DNA of 64,000 nucleotides from Cupriavidus sp. WKF15 (GCF_029278605.1 NZ_CP119572.1:992001-1056000); one strand, 5' to 3'. Shown: positions 27,385 through 37,737, counted from the stretch's first letter. Numbers and translations are program-made. The notes: generated from the letters alone by a model not told the origin.

Positions 27385-29201
27385 TGTCGACCCAATTCCT
27401 GGGCCTGCTGGCCCTGTACCTGGCAATCCTGTTTGCCATGGCGCCGTTCCTGAGCCGTTACATGCGGCGCGCGATGGAGGATGGCACCTACAAGCTGACC
27501 GCGTGGGGGCGTCCGCTCGAACGCGTGCTCTACAAGCTTGCCGGCGTGCGCGCCGATGCCGAAATGGGCTGGAAGCAGTACACGGTCGCCGTGCTGGCGT
27601 TCAATCTGCTGGGTGTGGTGGTGGTCTACGCGCTGCAGCGGCTGCAGAGCTACCTGCCGCTCAATCCGCAGGGGTTTGGCGCGGTGACGCCGGACTCGGC
27701 CTTCAATACGGCTATCAGCTTTGTCACCAACACCAACTGGCAAGGCTACGCGGGCGAGTCAACCATGGGCTACCTGACGCAGATGCTGGCGCTCACAGTG
27801 CAGAACTTCTTTTCCGCGGCGACCGGCATCGCAGTGGTGTTCGCACTGATCCGCGGCTTCGCGCGCCAGAGCAGTGCGACCATCGGCAACTTCTGGGTCG
27901 ACATGACGCGCAGCACCCTGTACGTGCTGGCGCCGATTGCCACCGTGATCGCGCTGGCGCTGGTCAGCCAGGGTGTGATCCAGAACTTCGACAGCTACAA
28001 GGAAGTCAGCCTGGTCACGCCGGTGGAGTACAGCCAGCCCAAGGTCGACGCGGCGGGCCAGCCGGTGCTTGATGCCCAGGGCAAGCCGGTCACCGAAGAC
28101 CTGAAGACGGACAAGCAGACGCTGGCCATGGGCCCGGTGGCTTCGCAGGAAGCCATCAAGATGCTGGGCACCAACGGCGGCGGCTTCTTTAACGCGAACT
28201 CGGCGCACCCTTACGAGAACCCGACCGCGCTCGCCAACATGATCGAGATGCTGGCCATCTTCCTGATTCCGGCCGCGCTGTGCTTCACGTTCGGCGAGAT
28301 GGTGAAGGACCGGCGCCAGGGCGTGGCGGTGCTCGCCTCGATGACGGTGATCTTCGTCGGCATGGCGTGCGTCGCCTCGCTGTCCGAGTTGCAGGCCAGC
28401 GCCGCGTTGGCCGGACTGCCGATCGATCATGCCGCTTCCGCGTTGCAGGCCGGCGGCAACATGGAAGGCAAGGAGACGCGCTTCGGCACGGCGGCATCGG
28501 CGCTGTTCGCGACCATTACCACGGCGGCCTCATGCGGCGCGGTCAATGCGATGCATGACTCCTTCACGGCTATCGGCGGGCTGGTGCCGATGCTGCTGAT
28601 CCAGCTTGGTGAAGTCGTGTTCGGCGGCGTCGGTTCCGGTCTCTACGGCATGCTCGTGTACGCGGTGCTGGCAGTGTTCATCGCCGGCCTGATGATCGGG
28701 CGCACGCCGGAGTACCTGGGCAAGAAGATCGAGGCGTACGAAATGAAGATGACCGCGGTGGCCATCCTAGTGACGCCGCTGCTCGTGCTGGTCGGCACTT
28801 CCATCGCGGTGATGACGGAAGCGGGCAGGGCGGGCGTGTTCAACCCGGGCACGCACGGCTTCTCCGAGATCCTCTATGCGCTGTCCTCGGCGGCCAACAA
28901 CAACGGCAGCGCCTTTGCCGGCCTGTCCGCCAACACGCCGTTCTACAACACCCTGCTGGCGGCCGCCATGTGGTTCGGACGCTTCTGGATCATCATCCCG
29001 GTCCTCGCGCTGGCCGGCTCGCTGGCGGCGAAAAAGCGGCTGCCGGTTACGGGCGGCACCATGCCTACTCACGGCGCGCTGTTCGTGGTGCTGCTGGTCG
29101 GCTCGGTGCTGCTGGTCGGCGCACTGACCTATGTCCCGGCTCTGGCGCTGGGCCCCGTTGCCGAGCAGCTGCAGGGCGCGGTGACGGCGATTGCCAAGTA
29201 A
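27384..29201 (+). CDS. kdpA: Potassium-transporting ATPase potassium-binding subunit KdpA
   Basis: The K+ channel-like subunit of the high-affinity Kdp pump, 605 residues with about ten membrane segments. Selectivity-filter-like phrases are present in each of the four repeats: [43 protein letters not shown] and [12 protein letters not shown]. The start [16 protein letters not shown] is typical. It is slightly longer than the E. coli protein (557) because of periplasmic insertions around residue 215-245 ([20 protein letters not shown]), a feature I also recall in relatives. Confidence 0.97.
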   Translation: MSTQFLGLLALYLAILFAMAPFLSRYMRRAMEDGTYKLTAWGRPLERVLYKLAGVRADAEMGWKQYTVAVLAFNLLGVVVVYALQRLQSYLPLNPQGFGAVTPDSAFNTAISFVTNTNWQGYAGESTMGYLTQMLALTVQNFFSAATGIAVVFALIRGFARQSSATIGNFWVDMTRSTLYVLAPIATVIALALVSQGVIQNFDSYKEVSLVTPVEYSQPKVDAAGQPVLDAQGKPVTEDLKTDKQTLAMGPVASQEAIKMLGTNGGGFFNANSAHPYENPTALANMIEMLAIFLIPAALCFTFGEMVKDRRQGVAVLASMTVIFVGMACVASLSELQASAALAGLPIDHAASALQAGGNMEGKETRFGTAASALFATITTAASCGAVNAMHDSFTAIGGLVPMLLIQLGEVVFGGVGSGLYGMLVYAVLAVFIAGLMIGRTPEYLGKKIEAYEMKMTAVAILVTPLLVLVGTSIAVMTEAGRAGVFNPGTHGFSEILYALSSAANNNGSAFAGLSANTPFYNTLLAAAMWFGRFWIIIPVLALAGSLAAKKRLPVTGGTMPTHGALFVVLLVGSVLLVGALTYVPALALGPVAEQLQGAVTAIAK

Positions 29202-29220
29202 GCGTATTGCGGAGAAACGC

Positions 29221-31440
29221 ATGCAACAAGAATCCATGGCGACGCGCAGCAAGGCTGGCGGCGCTGCATCCAGAACCGATGCATCGACGGCGAATGCCGC
29301 CACGACGTCGGGCGGTGCGCCCCGTGCGCATGAGCACCACCATCGCTCGCCACGCAGCGGCATGTTCGCGCCCGAACTCGTCAAGCCGGCCCTGCTGGCC
29401 GCGCTGAAGAAGCTGTCACCACGCGAGCAGGTACGCAATCCGGTGATGTTTGTGGTGTACGTGGGTAGCATCCTCACTTCCATCCTGTTCCTCAAGGCCC
29501 TGGCTGCGCCCAAGGCTGCAGGCGGAGAGAGCGCCGGCTTCATCCTGGCCGTTTCGGTCTGGCTGTGGTTCACGGTGCTGTTCGCCAACTTTGCCGAAGC
29601 GCTCGCGGAAGGCCGCAGCAAGCAGCAGGCGGAATCGCTGCGGGGACTGAAGACGACCGCCACGGCGCGCGTGCTGCTCGACGGCAGGCGCGGTGGCGCG
29701 ACGGAAACGCGGGCGGCCACCACCCTGCGGCGCGGCGATATCGTGCTGGCCCAGGCCGGTGACATGATCCCCGGCGACGGCGAAGTCATCGAAGGCGTGG
29801 CGTCGGTCGACGAGAGCGCGATCACGGGCGAATCCGCACCGGTGATCCGCGAATCGGGTGGCGACTTTTCGTCGGTCACCGGCGGCACGCGCGTGCTGTC
29901 GGACTGGATCGTGATACGCATCACCACCAATCCGGGCGAAAGCTTCATCGACCGCATGATCAGCATGGTCGAGGGCGCCAAGCGGCAGAAGACGCCCAAT
30001 GAGCTGGCGCTGACGATCCTGCTGGTGGGCCTGACCATCGTGCTGCTGCTGGCGACCGCCACGCTGCTGCCGTTCTCGCTCTACAGCGTGCTCGTCACCA
30101 AGGCCGGGCTTCCGGTGACCATCACGGTGCTGGTGGCGCTGCTGGTGTGCCTGATCCCGACCACCATCGGCGGACTGCTGTCGGCCATCGGCGTGGCTGG
30201 CATGAGCCGCATGATGGAGGCGAACGTCATTGCCACCTCGGGCCGCGCGGTGGAAGCCGCGGGCGACGTGGATGTGCTGCTGCTCGACAAGACCGGCACC
30301 ATCACCCACGGCAACCGCCAGGCCTCGCGCTTCGTGCCCGCGCCGGGCATTCCGGCCCAGCAGCTCGCACAGGCGGCATGGCTGTCGTCGCTGGCCGACG
30401 AGACGCCCGAAGGGCGCAGCATCGTGACGCTGGCGCGCCAGCAGCAGGGTGTCGCGGCACCGGACATGGCGGCGCTGCGGCCGGTGTTCATCCCGTTCAC
30501 GGCGCAGACGCGCATGAGCGGCGTGGACCTGCGCAACGGCGAAGGCGAGCGCATCGTGCGCAAGGGTGCGGCCGATGCGGTGCGGCGCTTCGTGGCCGAA
30601 CGCGCCGGCAAGTTTCCCGAGGCCGTGATGCAGGCGGTGGATGACGTGGCCCGTGCGGGCAGCACGCCGCTGGTGGTGGCGGAGGAAGCCGACGGCAGCG
30701 TGCGCGTGCTCGGCGTGGTGGAACTCAAGGACATCGTCAAGACCGGTATCCGCGAGCGCTTCACGGAGCTGCGCAAGATGGGCATCAAGACCGTGATGAT
30801 CACCGGCGACAACCGGCTCACCGCGGCGACCATCGCGGCCGAAGCCGGCGTCGATGACTTCCTGGCCGAAGCGACGCCGGAAGCCAAGCTCAAGCTGATT
30901 CGCCAGTTCCAGGGCGAGGGCCGCCTCGTGGCGATGACTGGCGACGGCACCAACGATGCGCCGGCGCTGGCCCAGGCCGATGTCGCGGTGGCGATGAACA
31001 GTGGCACGCAGGCGGCGAAAGAGGCCGGCAACATGGTCGACCTGGACAGCAACCCGACCAAGCTCATCGAGATCGTCGAGATCGGCAAGCAGATGCTGAT
31101 GACGCGCGGATCGCTCACGACGTTCAGCGTGGCCAACGACGTGGCCAAGTACTTCGCCATCATCCCGGCCGCGTTTGCCACCACCTACCCGCAGCTGAAC
31201 CTGCTGAACGTGATGGGGTTGAGCACGCCGGCGTCGGCCATCATGTCGGCGGTGATCTTCAACGCGCTGATCATCGTGGCGCTGATACCGCTGGCGCTCA
31301 AGGGCGTGGCCTACCGGCCGCTCGGCGCGGCGGTGCTGCTGCGGCGCAACCTGCTGGTCTACGGCCTGGGCGGCATCCTGGTGCCGTTTGCCGGGATCAA
31401 GCTGATCGACATGGCGCTGGCCCTGCTGGGCTGGGTCTGA
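29221..31440 (+). CDS. kdpB: Potassium-transporting ATPase ATP-binding subunit KdpB, with N-terminal extension
   Basis: A P-type ATPase that powers KdpA. It has 739 residues from ATG 29221, preceded by GCGGAG. The phosphorylation motif is [10 protein letters not shown] with Asp356. The actuator phrase TGESAPVI and the hinge [21 protein letters not shown] are intact. E. coli KdpB is 682 residues; here the conserved part starts at about residue 49 ([17 protein letters not shown]). The first 48 residues are a low-complexity Thr/Ala/Ser/Arg stretch containing HEHHH. An in-frame ATG at 29236 would remove only five residues, so the extension is real unless a non-ATG start is used. Confidence 0.96.
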   Translation: MQQESMATRSKAGGAASRTDASTANAATTSGGAPRAHEHHHRSPRSGMFAPELVKPALLAALKKLSPREQVRNPVMFVVYVGSILTSILFLKALAAPKAAGGESAGFILAVSVWLWFTVLFANFAEALAEGRSKQQAESLRGLKTTATARVLLDGRRGGATETRAATTLRRGDIVLAQAGDMIPGDGEVIEGVASVDESAITGESAPVIRESGGDFSSVTGGTRVLSDWIVIRITTNPGESFIDRMISMVEGAKRQKTPNELALTILLVGLTIVLLLATATLLPFSLYSVLVTKAGLPVTITVLVALLVCLIPTTIGGLLSAIGVAGMSRMMEANVIATSGRAVEAAGDVDVLLLDKTGTITHGNRQASRFVPAPGIPAQQLAQAAWLSSLADETPEGRSIVTLARQQQGVAAPDMAALRPVFIPFTAQTRMSGVDLRNGEGERIVRKGAADAVRRFVAERAGKFPEAVMQAVDDVARAGSTPLVVAEEADGSVRVLGVVELKDIVKTGIRERFTELRKMGIKTVMITGDNRLTAATIAAEAGVDDFLAEATPEAKLKLIRQFQGEGRLVAMTGDGTNDAPALAQADVAVAMNSGTQAAKEAGNMVDLDSNPTKLIEIVEIGKQMLMTRGSLTTFSVANDVAKYFAIIPAAFATTYPQLNLLNVMGLSTPASAIMSAVIFNALIIVALIPLALKGVAYRPLGAAVLLRRNLLVYGLGGILVPFAGIKLIDMALALLGWV

Positions 31441-31458
31441 CCGTACCTCCGCATAGAG

Positions 31459-32094
31459 ATGGCAATCATGAATACGCAAGTGCAATCCACGCAATCCGCA
31501 CCCATCGTGCCGCAGCAGGGCGGGCTGCTGCGGCCGGCGCTGGTCGTCTTTGCCGCGCTGTCGCTGCTGACGGGTTTGCTCTATCCCGGCGTGATCACCG
31601 CAATTTCGAAGGCGGTGTTTCCACAGCAGGCAGCGGGCTCGCTGATCGTCAGGGACGGCAAGGTCGTGGGCTCTGCCCTGATCGGGCAGCCGTTCTCGGA
31701 CCCGAAGTATTTCTGGGGCCGCCTGTCGGCCACGGCGCCCATGCCCTATAACGCGGCGGCATCGGCTGGTTCCAACCTTGGGCCAAGCAACCCGGCGCTG
31801 AGCGATGCGGCGCGCGCGCGCATCGAGGCACTGCGCGCGGCGGGCCCGGACAACAAGGCGGCGGTGCCGGTGGACCTGGTCACGGCTTCCGGCAGCGGGC
31901 TGGATCCGCACATCAGCATCGCGGCGGCCGACTACCAGGCGCCACGCGTGGCGCGGTTGCGCGGGCTGCCGCCGGAGAAGGTGCAGGAGCTGATCCAGGC
32001 GAACACCGAATCGCCGTCGCTGGCCGTGCTGGGCGACCCTGGCGTCAATGTGCTCAAGCTGAACCTGGCGCTGGATGCGGTATCTGGTAAATAG
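31459..32094 (+). CDS. kdpC: Potassium-transporting ATPase subunit KdpC
   Basis: A 211-residue inner-membrane subunit with one N-terminal helix ([20 protein letters not shown]) and a periplasmic domain. It shows [50 protein letters not shown] and the end [10 protein letters not shown]. KdpC stabilises KdpAB and assists ATP use. The likely start is ATG 31459 (MAIMNTQ), with ATG 31468 as an alternative. The gap to kdpD has a GGCACAAT element at about 32123-32130 that might be an internal promoter. Confidence 0.96.
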   Translation: MAIMNTQVQSTQSAPIVPQQGGLLRPALVVFAALSLLTGLLYPGVITAISKAVFPQQAAGSLIVRDGKVVGSALIGQPFSDPKYFWGRLSATAPMPYNAAASAGSNLGPSNPALSDAARARIEALRAAGPDNKAAVPVDLVTASGSGLDPHISIAAADYQAPRVARLRGLPPEKVQELIQANTESPSLAVLGDPGVNVLKLNLALDAVSGK

Positions 32095-32175
32095 GCAGGC
32101 CGGGCGGGCGTGCGGCGCCGCGCGCGTGGCACAATCTGACAGCGCCTGCCCCTGCGCCGGGCGGCGCCGCTGACC

Positions 32176-35028
32176 ATGCCCGAATTGCGATCTCCCACTG
32201 AACGTCCCGACCCGGACAGCCTGCTGCAGCGCATGCAGGAGGAGGGCGCGCGTGCCGCGCGGGGCAAGCTGCGCGTCTACTTCGGCGCCTCGGCCGGCGT
32301 GGGCAAGACCTTCGCGATGCTGACCGCCGCACGGTCACTGAGGGAGCAGGGCGCGGACGTGGTCATCGGCGTGGTCGAGACGCATGGCCGCGCCGAGACC
32401 GAGGCACTGATCGACGGCATCGAGCGCCTGCCGATGAAGGACGTGCCGTATCGGGACCGCGTGCTCACGGAGTTCGACCTCGACGGCGCGCTGGCACGGC
32501 GACCGGCACTGGTGCTGGTCGACGAACTCGCCCATTCGAATGCGCCGGGCAGCCGGCACCCCAAGCGCTGGCAGGACATCCAGGAGCTGCAATCGTCCGG
32601 CATCGATGTCTGGACGACCGTCAATGTGCAGCACCTGGACAGCCTCAACGAGGCGGTGGGCGGCATCACCGGCATCCGTGTCTGGGAAACCGTGCCGGAC
32701 GCCGTCTTCGACAGCGCCGATGAGGTGATCCTGGTCGACCTGCCCGCCGATGAGCTGCTGCGGCGCCTGCGCGAAGGCAAGGTCTACCTGCCGGAGCAGG
32801 CGCGCCACGCAGTGCGCAATTTCTTCCGCAAGGGCAACCTGATCGCGCTGCGCGAACTGGCCCTGCGGCGCACCGCGGACCGGGTCGACGATGATGTGCG
32901 CGCCTATCGCCGCGCCGAGTCGATCCAGTCGGTCTGGCGCACGCGCGAGGCCGTGCTGGCCTGCATCGGCACAGGCAGCGATGCCGAGCAGGTCGTCAGG
33001 AGCGCGCGCCGCCTGGCCGGCCAGCTCGATTGCGACTGCCACGTGATCACCGTGGCCGCGCCGCGGCTTGCGTCCGTGCCCGATGGCGAACGCGCGCGGC
33101 TGGAGTCGGCGATGCGCCTGGCCGAGGAACTGGGCGCGCGCACCGAGACACTGGCCGGCAGCGACATGGTGCAGGCCGTTGCCGGTTATGTCCGGCGCCA
33201 TAACCTGACCAAGGTGGTGCTGGGCCGCACGCCGACGCGATGGCGGCGCATGGACGAGTCGCTCGTGAGTCAGGGGCGGTCGTTGCTGGTCTGGGCGCTT
33301 TCGCCGTTTCTTGGCGCGCGGGCCTGGCTGTTCGGGCGCAAGAGCTTTGCCGATGCGCTATCGGCCGCGTGCCCGGAGATCGACGTCATACGCGTGGCCG
33401 CGGATACCACGCGCATGGACGTCAAGCCCGCGAGCGTATCGGCACCGGCCGAGGAAAGCGAGGCCGTGCAGGCGCAGGAGCGCCGTGTGCGCATGCAGTC
33501 CTACCTGTGGGCGGTGGCCTGGTGCGCCGGCGCGACGGCGGTATCGACGCTGGCCCGGCCGTGGTTCGACCTGGTCAATATCGCCATGCTGTTTCTCGTG
33601 GCGGTGGTTGGCGTGGCCTTGCGCCACGGCCGCGCGGCGGCGGCGCTGGCCTCGGTGGTTGCCGTCGCTGCCTTCGACTTCTTCTTCGTGCCGCCCAGGC
33701 TCTCCTTTGCCGTGAGCGATGTGCAGTACCTGCTGACCTTCCTGGTGCTGCTCTCGGTCGGGCTGGTGATCGGCCAGCTCACCGCCGGCCTGCGCGAGCA
33801 GGCAGAAGTGGCGGTGCAGCGCGAGACCGATGCGCGCACGCTCTACGAGCTCGCGCGCGAGCTGTCGTCGACATTGATGCCCGAGCAGATCGTCTCGATC
33901 GGCAGCCGCTTCCTGCGCGCGGCCTTCGACGCGCGCTCCGCCTTCTTTCTGGTAGGGCCCGATGGCCGCCTGCTGCCGCCCGCAGTCGAGCAGGGGCAAA
34001 CCGACGCGCACAGTGACGCGATCGACCGCGTGCTTGCACAATGGGTGTTCGACCACGGCCAGCCGGCGGGCACCGGCACGCACACGCTGCCCGCCGGCAC
34101 CGTGCTGTACCTGCCGCTCAAGGCGCCGATGCAGACGCGCGGCGTGCTCGCGGTGGAACCGCGCGCGTGGCGCGCGTTCGCCCAGCCGGCACTGCGGCGC
34201 CAGGTCGACGTGTTCGCGACGCTGATCGCCATCACCATCGAGCGGCTGCATTATGTGGACGTCGCCCAGCAGGCCCTGCTGTCGATGGAATCGGAGCGGC
34301 TGCGCAGCTCGTTGCTGGCCGCGGTCTCGCACGACCTGCGCACGCCGCTGACCAGCCTGATCGGCATGGCCGAGACCTTGCAGCGCGGCGATCCGCCGCT
34401 CGCGCCGCGTATTGCCGATACGGTCGCCGCGATGCGCGACCAGGCCAGGCGCATGAGCACCATGGTGGTCAACCTGCTCGACATGGCGCGGCTGCAGGGA
34501 CGCGACGTGCGCGTGCAGAAGGAGTGGCAGTCCTTCGAGGAGCTGGTCGGCGCGGCGCTGGGTGCCTTGCGTGATGCGCTTGCCGGGCATCGTGTCATGG
34601 TGGCCGACCTGTCCGCGATGCCGCTGGTGGAATGCGATGCCGTGCTGATGGATCGCGTGCTGTGCAACCTGCTGGAGAATGCTGCCAAGTACGCGCCGGC
34701 CGGGACCGAGATCCGCATCCGCGCCCAGGCCATGGATGACGAATTGCGCCTAGTGGTGGAAGACGATGGCCCCGGCGTGCCGGCCGGCAGCGAACGGCAG
34801 ATTTTCGAGAAATTCACGCGGGGCGAGCGCGAATCGGTGACGACGGGCGTGGGCCTTGGGCTCGCGGTCTGCGATGCGATCGTGCAGGCCCATGGCGGAC
34901 GCATCTGGGTCGAACCAGTGCGCGAAGCGGCCATGGCGGGCGCAGGCATCGGTGCGCGCTTCGTGGTGGCCCTGCCGCGCGGCAATCCGCCGGTGATCGA
35001 GCCGGAGGCGGCGGACATCCCCGCGTAA
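32176..35028 (+). CDS. kdpD: Sensor histidine kinase KdpD
   Basis: A 950-residue membrane sensor of potassium limitation and turgor. The N-terminal KdpD domain has Walker A GASAGVGKT (residues 37-45), followed by a universal-stress-like domain. Four closely spaced helices follow at about residues 440-535, then a GAF-like region, the dimerisation domain with phospho-accepting His719 (AVSHDLRTPLTSL), and the ATPase with NLLENAAKYAP and GVGLGLAVCDAIV. The start at 32176 is supported by proximity of conserved sequence. kdpE follows 24 bp later. Confidence 0.96.
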   Translation: MPELRSPTERPDPDSLLQRMQEEGARAARGKLRVYFGASAGVGKTFAMLTAARSLREQGADVVIGVVETHGRAETEALIDGIERLPMKDVPYRDRVLTEFDLDGALARRPALVLVDELAHSNAPGSRHPKRWQDIQELQSSGIDVWTTVNVQHLDSLNEAVGGITGIRVWETVPDAVFDSADEVILVDLPADELLRRLREGKVYLPEQARHAVRNFFRKGNLIALRELALRRTADRVDDDVRAYRRAESIQSVWRTREAVLACIGTGSDAEQVVRSARRLAGQLDCDCHVITVAAPRLASVPDGERARLESAMRLAEELGARTETLAGSDMVQAVAGYVRRHNLTKVVLGRTPTRWRRMDESLVSQGRSLLVWALSPFLGARAWLFGRKSFADALSAACPEIDVIRVAADTTRMDVKPASVSAPAEESEAVQAQERRVRMQSYLWAVAWCAGATAVSTLARPWFDLVNIAMLFLVAVVGVALRHGRAAAALASVVAVAAFDFFFVPPRLSFAVSDVQYLLTFLVLLSVGLVIGQLTAGLREQAEVAVQRETDARTLYELARELSSTLMPEQIVSIGSRFLRAAFDARSAFFLVGPDGRLLPPAVEQGQTDAHSDAIDRVLAQWVFDHGQPAGTGTHTLPAGTVLYLPLKAPMQTRGVLAVEPRAWRAFAQPALRRQVDVFATLIAITIERLHYVDVAQQALLSMESERLRSSLLAAVSHDLRTPLTSLIGMAETLQRGDPPLAPRIADTVAAMRDQARRMSTMVVNLLDMARLQGRDVRVQKEWQSFEELVGAALGALRDALAGHRVMVADLSAMPLVECDAVLMDRVLCNLLENAAKYAPAGTEIRIRAQAMDDELRLVVEDDGPGVPAGSERQIFEKFTRGERESVTTGVGLGLAVCDAIVQAHGGRIWVEPVREAAMAGAGIGARFVVALPRGNPPVIEPEAADIPA

Positions 35029-35052
35029 TCCCATTCAGACGGAGAGCAACAG

Positions 35053-35748
35053 ATGCCTTTCGAGTTTTCGCCCACGGTGCTGCTGGTCGAGGACGAACCC
35101 CATATCCGCCGCTTCGTGCGCACGGCCCTGCAGGCCGAAGGCTGCACCGTGCACGAGGCGGAAACGCTCAAGCGCGGCCTGATCGAAGCGGGCACGCGCC
35201 AGCCGGACCTGGTGGTGCTTGACCTTGGCCTGCCCGACGGCGACGGCGTCAACCTGATCCGCGAAGTGCGCACCTGGACCGAGGTGCCGATCCTGGTGCT
35301 GTCCGCGCGCAGCGGCGAGGAGGACAAGATCGGCGCGCTCGATGCCGGTGCCGACGACTACCTGACCAAGCCGTTCGGCGTGGGTGAACTGGTGGCGCGC
35401 CTGCGCGTGCTGCTGCGCCGGCATGCGCGATCGAATCCGCATGGGTCGACGCAGATTGCCTTCGGCGAGGTGCAGGTCGACCTGGCCAACCGCATGGTCA
35501 CGCGCGCCGGGGAGACCGTGCACCTGACGCCGATCGAGTATCGCCTGCTGTCGGTGCTGATCGCGCATCGGGGCAAGGTGATGACCCATCGCGAACTGCT
35601 GCGCGAGGTATGGGGGCCTTCGCATTCCGAGAGCAGCCAGTATCTGCGGGTCTATATGGGCCACTTGCGGCACAAGCTCGAAGCAGATCCCGCGCAGCCC
35701 GTGCATCTGCTCACTGAAGTCGGGCTCGGCTACCGCTTTGCAGGGTAA
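35053..35748 (+). CDS. kdpE: Response regulator KdpE
   Basis: A 231-residue OmpR-type regulator that activates kdpFABC. The receiver domain has the acidic pair in VEDEPHIRR, the phosphoacceptor Asp57 (VVLDLGLPDGDG) and the conserved lysine in YLTKPFGVGEL. The C-terminal winged helix shows VHLTPIEYRLLSVLIAHRGK and YLRVYMGHLRHKLE. A GGAGAG site precedes the ATG. A probable KdpE target is the T-rich element at 27026-27048. Confidence 0.97.
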   Translation: MPFEFSPTVLLVEDEPHIRRFVRTALQAEGCTVHEAETLKRGLIEAGTRQPDLVVLDLGLPDGDGVNLIREVRTWTEVPILVLSARSGEEDKIGALDAGADDYLTKPFGVGELVARLRVLLRRHARSNPHGSTQIAFGEVQVDLANRMVTRAGETVHLTPIEYRLLSVLIAHRGKVMTHRELLREVWGPSHSESSQYLRVYMGHLRHKLEADPAQPVHLLTEVGLGYRFAG

Positions 35749-35890
35749 GGCGCGGGGCAGGGCGGAATCTTTATTCCAATTCCCTCATCACGCGCAAGTT
35801 TCTTGATACCGAATTTAGGTGCTGGTCCTTATCGTGGCAGACAGTCCCGCGGGGTTCCGCGGGCAGTTCCTCAACTCTGCCTCGATAACA

Positions 35891-36679
35891 ATGACAGCTT
35901 TGCGCAAACCGGCCGCGTGGATTGCGGCCGCGATTCCTTCCTTCGCCTTCTTCAGCGCGAGTCCGGTGCTCGCCCAGTCCGCGCCTGAATCAGCGGACGG
36001 GCCCGCATCGGCGTGGACGGTCACCGCGAATGTGGCGCTGGCCACCGAGTACCGCTACCGCGGCCTGATGCAGACCAACCGCCGTCCGGCAATCCAGGGC
36101 GGCTTCGACGTCAGTCACGAATCGGGCTTCTACCTGGGCAACTGGAACTCGAATATCAGCTGGCTCGGTGACAGCAATCCTGATGTCTCGGCGCCGATCG
36201 AGATGGACTTCTATAGCGGGTTCAAGAACACCTTCGGTGGCGGTGACTGGAACTACGACGTCGGCGTGCTGCAGTACTACTATCCGGGCGACTATCCGGC
36301 TGGCTATGTGCGGCCCTATACCACGGAGTTGTATGCGGGCATCGGCTATGGGCCGGTGTTCCTGAAGTACTCCTATGCGCCGACCAACCTGTTCGGCTTT
36401 GCCGACAGCAAGAACAGCTGGTATGCCGACCTGTCGGCGAACGTGCCGCTCAATGTCTGGGGCCTGACGTTGAACGCGCACGTGGGCTACCAGAAGGTGC
36501 AGTTCACCGATGCCTCCTACACGGACTGGAAGCTGGGCCTGACCAAGGACATCGGCAAGGGTTTCGCAGTATCGGTGGCCTACATCGACACCAATGCCGA
36601 CAAGGCGGTCTACACCAACGCAAAGGGACGCTACATGGGCAAGGCTACGGCCTGGGCGTCAATCAGCAAGACGTTCTGA
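35891..36679 (+). CDS. TorF-family putative outer-membrane porin
   Basis: A 262-residue secreted beta-barrel protein. From ATG 35891 it begins MTALRKPAAWIAAAIPSFAF and has a signal peptide cleaved after SPVLAQ. The frame is open further upstream but the added residues would spoil the signal. The mature part has alternating strands with ATEYRYRGLMQTNRRPAIQG, GFYLGNWNSNISW and the C-terminal aromatic (KTF), as in the TIGR02001/TorF group of uncharacterised outer-membrane proteins. A 7-bp hairpin lies in the leader at 35846-35863. Function is unknown; transport of small solutes is the usual guess. Confidence 0.82.
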   Translation: MTALRKPAAWIAAAIPSFAFFSASPVLAQSAPESADGPASAWTVTANVALATEYRYRGLMQTNRRPAIQGGFDVSHESGFYLGNWNSNISWLGDSNPDVSAPIEMDFYSGFKNTFGGGDWNYDVGVLQYYYPGDYPAGYVRPYTTELYAGIGYGPVFLKYSYAPTNLFGFADSKNSWYADLSANVPLNVWGLTLNAHVGYQKVQFTDASYTDWKLGLTKDIGKGFAVSVAYIDTNADKAVYTNAKGRYMGKATAWASISKTF

Positions 36680-36798
36680 GCCGTACCACCGTGATGTGGA
36701 TTCAAGGCTTGGGCCTGGCATTGCCGCATTACATCCGGGCCGCCAGGCCAAGCCTGGGCGCTGCCGCGCAAAGACAATGCCGGAGCGAGAAAAAGAAA

Positions 36799-36824
36799 AA
36801 GGCCGATGCTTGCGCATCGGCCTT
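36799..36824 (-). terminator. Terminator between the porin gene and tRNA-Asn
   Basis: An 11-bp perfect stem AAGGCCGATGC/GCATCGGCCTT with a TTGC loop. On the minus strand it is followed by a T-rich run (complement of GAGAAAAAGAAAAA), making it a strong terminator for tRNA-Asn. On the plus strand the T content after it is lower, so it probably also serves the porin gene but less well. Confidence 0.9.
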
Positions 36825-36838
36825 CGTCTTGTATCGGA

Positions 36839-36914
36839 TGGCTCCCCGACCTGGGCTCGAACCAGGGACCTACGGATTAACAGTCCGGCGCTCTACCGAC
36901 TGAGCTATCGGGGA
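36839..36914 (-). tRNA. tRNA-Asn (GTT anticodon)
   Basis: Seventy-six bases including an encoded CCA. On the minus strand the 7-bp acceptor stem is TCCCCGA with TCGGGGA-type pairing. The D arm contains AGCTCAGTCGGTAGAGC, the anticodon loop is CTGTTAA with anticodon GTT, and the T loop is GTTCGAGCC. All arms pair properly. A consensus promoter lies just upstream and a terminator downstream. Confidence 0.97.
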
Positions 36915-36929
36915 ACAGCAGAGAAGGAA

Positions 36930-36959
36930 ATTATAGCCAGCTTCTCGATTCCTCGTCAA
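36930..36959 (-). promoter_or_regulatory. Sigma-70 promoter of tRNA-Asn
   Basis: On the minus strand TTGACG (36959-36954) is followed after 18 bp by a perfect TATAAT (36935-36930). The tRNA begins 15 bp beyond the -10. This is among the best sigma-70 promoters visible in the window. Confidence 0.85.
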
Positions 36960-37246
36960 TACCCTCCGCCAATTTTATTGCTGCCGGCGAGTCTGGCGAA
37001 GCGGCTGGCTGCCGTGGGCTGCGTAGCAGGCACGAACTGACTGGTGGCGCTCCGGGGCTTGGCGTTCAACAGGGAGGCCGAATAGATACGCTCCTTGTAT
37101 TCAAGAGGCTTTGGTCTCGCGAGGCTTGGTTGCCCGTTCGGGCCTGCTACGCATAGTGATTCAGAACCAGTGCCTGCGATAACCGGCTTGTGTACGATCC
37201 CCATGTAGGGCTCGGGTACAGCGTTCCAACAGCGTCAGTGGTGGGA

Positions 37247-37402
37247 CGCCTTCGGCTGCGCTGCGCGCACGTCCTAGTCGGTCTGCGACGGGCATCATCA
37301 TCGCCAGTGCCAATGATTCGGTTTCTCTGCTTCGCTGCGGCGCGGTTTGCCTGCGGCCCGGGGGCTCAGACTAGGGCTCTGCGCGTAGCGCAGCCGAAGG
37401 CG
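37247..37402. repeat. Long-spaced inverted repeat in a gene-poor 850-bp stretch
   Basis: CGCCTTCGGCTGCGCT (37247-37262) is repeated exactly as its reverse complement at 37387-37402, and similarity continues imperfectly inward toward CCTAG on both sides (to about 37280 and 37369). The region 36915-37765 lacks any protein-coding frame I can support; frames there are short and unlike known proteins. The arrangement suggests a remnant of a mobile or REP-like element. No transposase is present. Confidence 0.65.
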
Positions 37403-37596
37403 ATTACACGATGTCGGTAGCAGCAGGGACCACGGACAGTTTCGGGGCTCGTTCAATCATTGCTTGAAAGCCTACCGGCGGACGCGCACCACGCGGCAGG
37501 CAGCCAGGCAGACTCTGAAGCCCATCCCCGTACAACACCCGCAGTACACTACGATCAATATTCGCCCGCTAGGGCAAGTAAACGCGCTTTTTGGTT

Positions 37597-37643
37597 ACTT
37601 TTTGTAGCTCGGACAAAAAGTGACTCGCCGGCTACGCCGGCGA
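37597..37643. repeat. REP-like double hairpin element
   Basis: A perfect 9-bp inverted repeat ACTTTTTGT/ACAAAAAGT (37597-37605 and 37613-37621, seven-base loop) is followed at once by a second, TCGCCGG/CCGGCGA (37625-37631 and 37637-37643). The preceding CGCTTTTTGGTT plus this arrangement is a pattern I recall as recurrent in intergenic DNA of Ralstonia, Cupriavidus and Burkholderia. Copy number in this genome cannot be judged from one window. Confidence 0.6.
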
Positions 37644-37712
37644 AACAGCAGCGCCTGCCAGGCACGACAACCCCATCTTCCCCATCCCCCGCAGTCTGGC
37701 GAAGAACCAAGA

Positions 37713-37737
37713 AAAAGCCGCCATTCCGGCGGCTTTT
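37713..37737 (-). terminator. Terminator of the ferredoxin-NADP reductase gene
   Basis: A perfect 10-bp stem AAAAGCCGCC/GGCGGCTTTT with an ATTCC loop. On the minus strand it ends in TTTTTCTTGG, a good intrinsic terminator, 28 bp past the stop codon at 37766. On the plus strand it also has TTTT, so it may work in both directions. Confidence 0.88.

Noticed and set aside
29416..31911. An 831-codon minus-strand frame opposite kdpB
   Set aside because: Composition (His, Arg, Gln rich) is that of a shadow frame; kdpB covers the same DNA with all catalytic motifs.
36956..37204. An 82-codon minus-strand frame in the gap after tRNA-Asn
   Set aside because: No ribosome site, no recognisable domain, and composition differs from genes in this window; more likely repeat-derived noncoding DNA.
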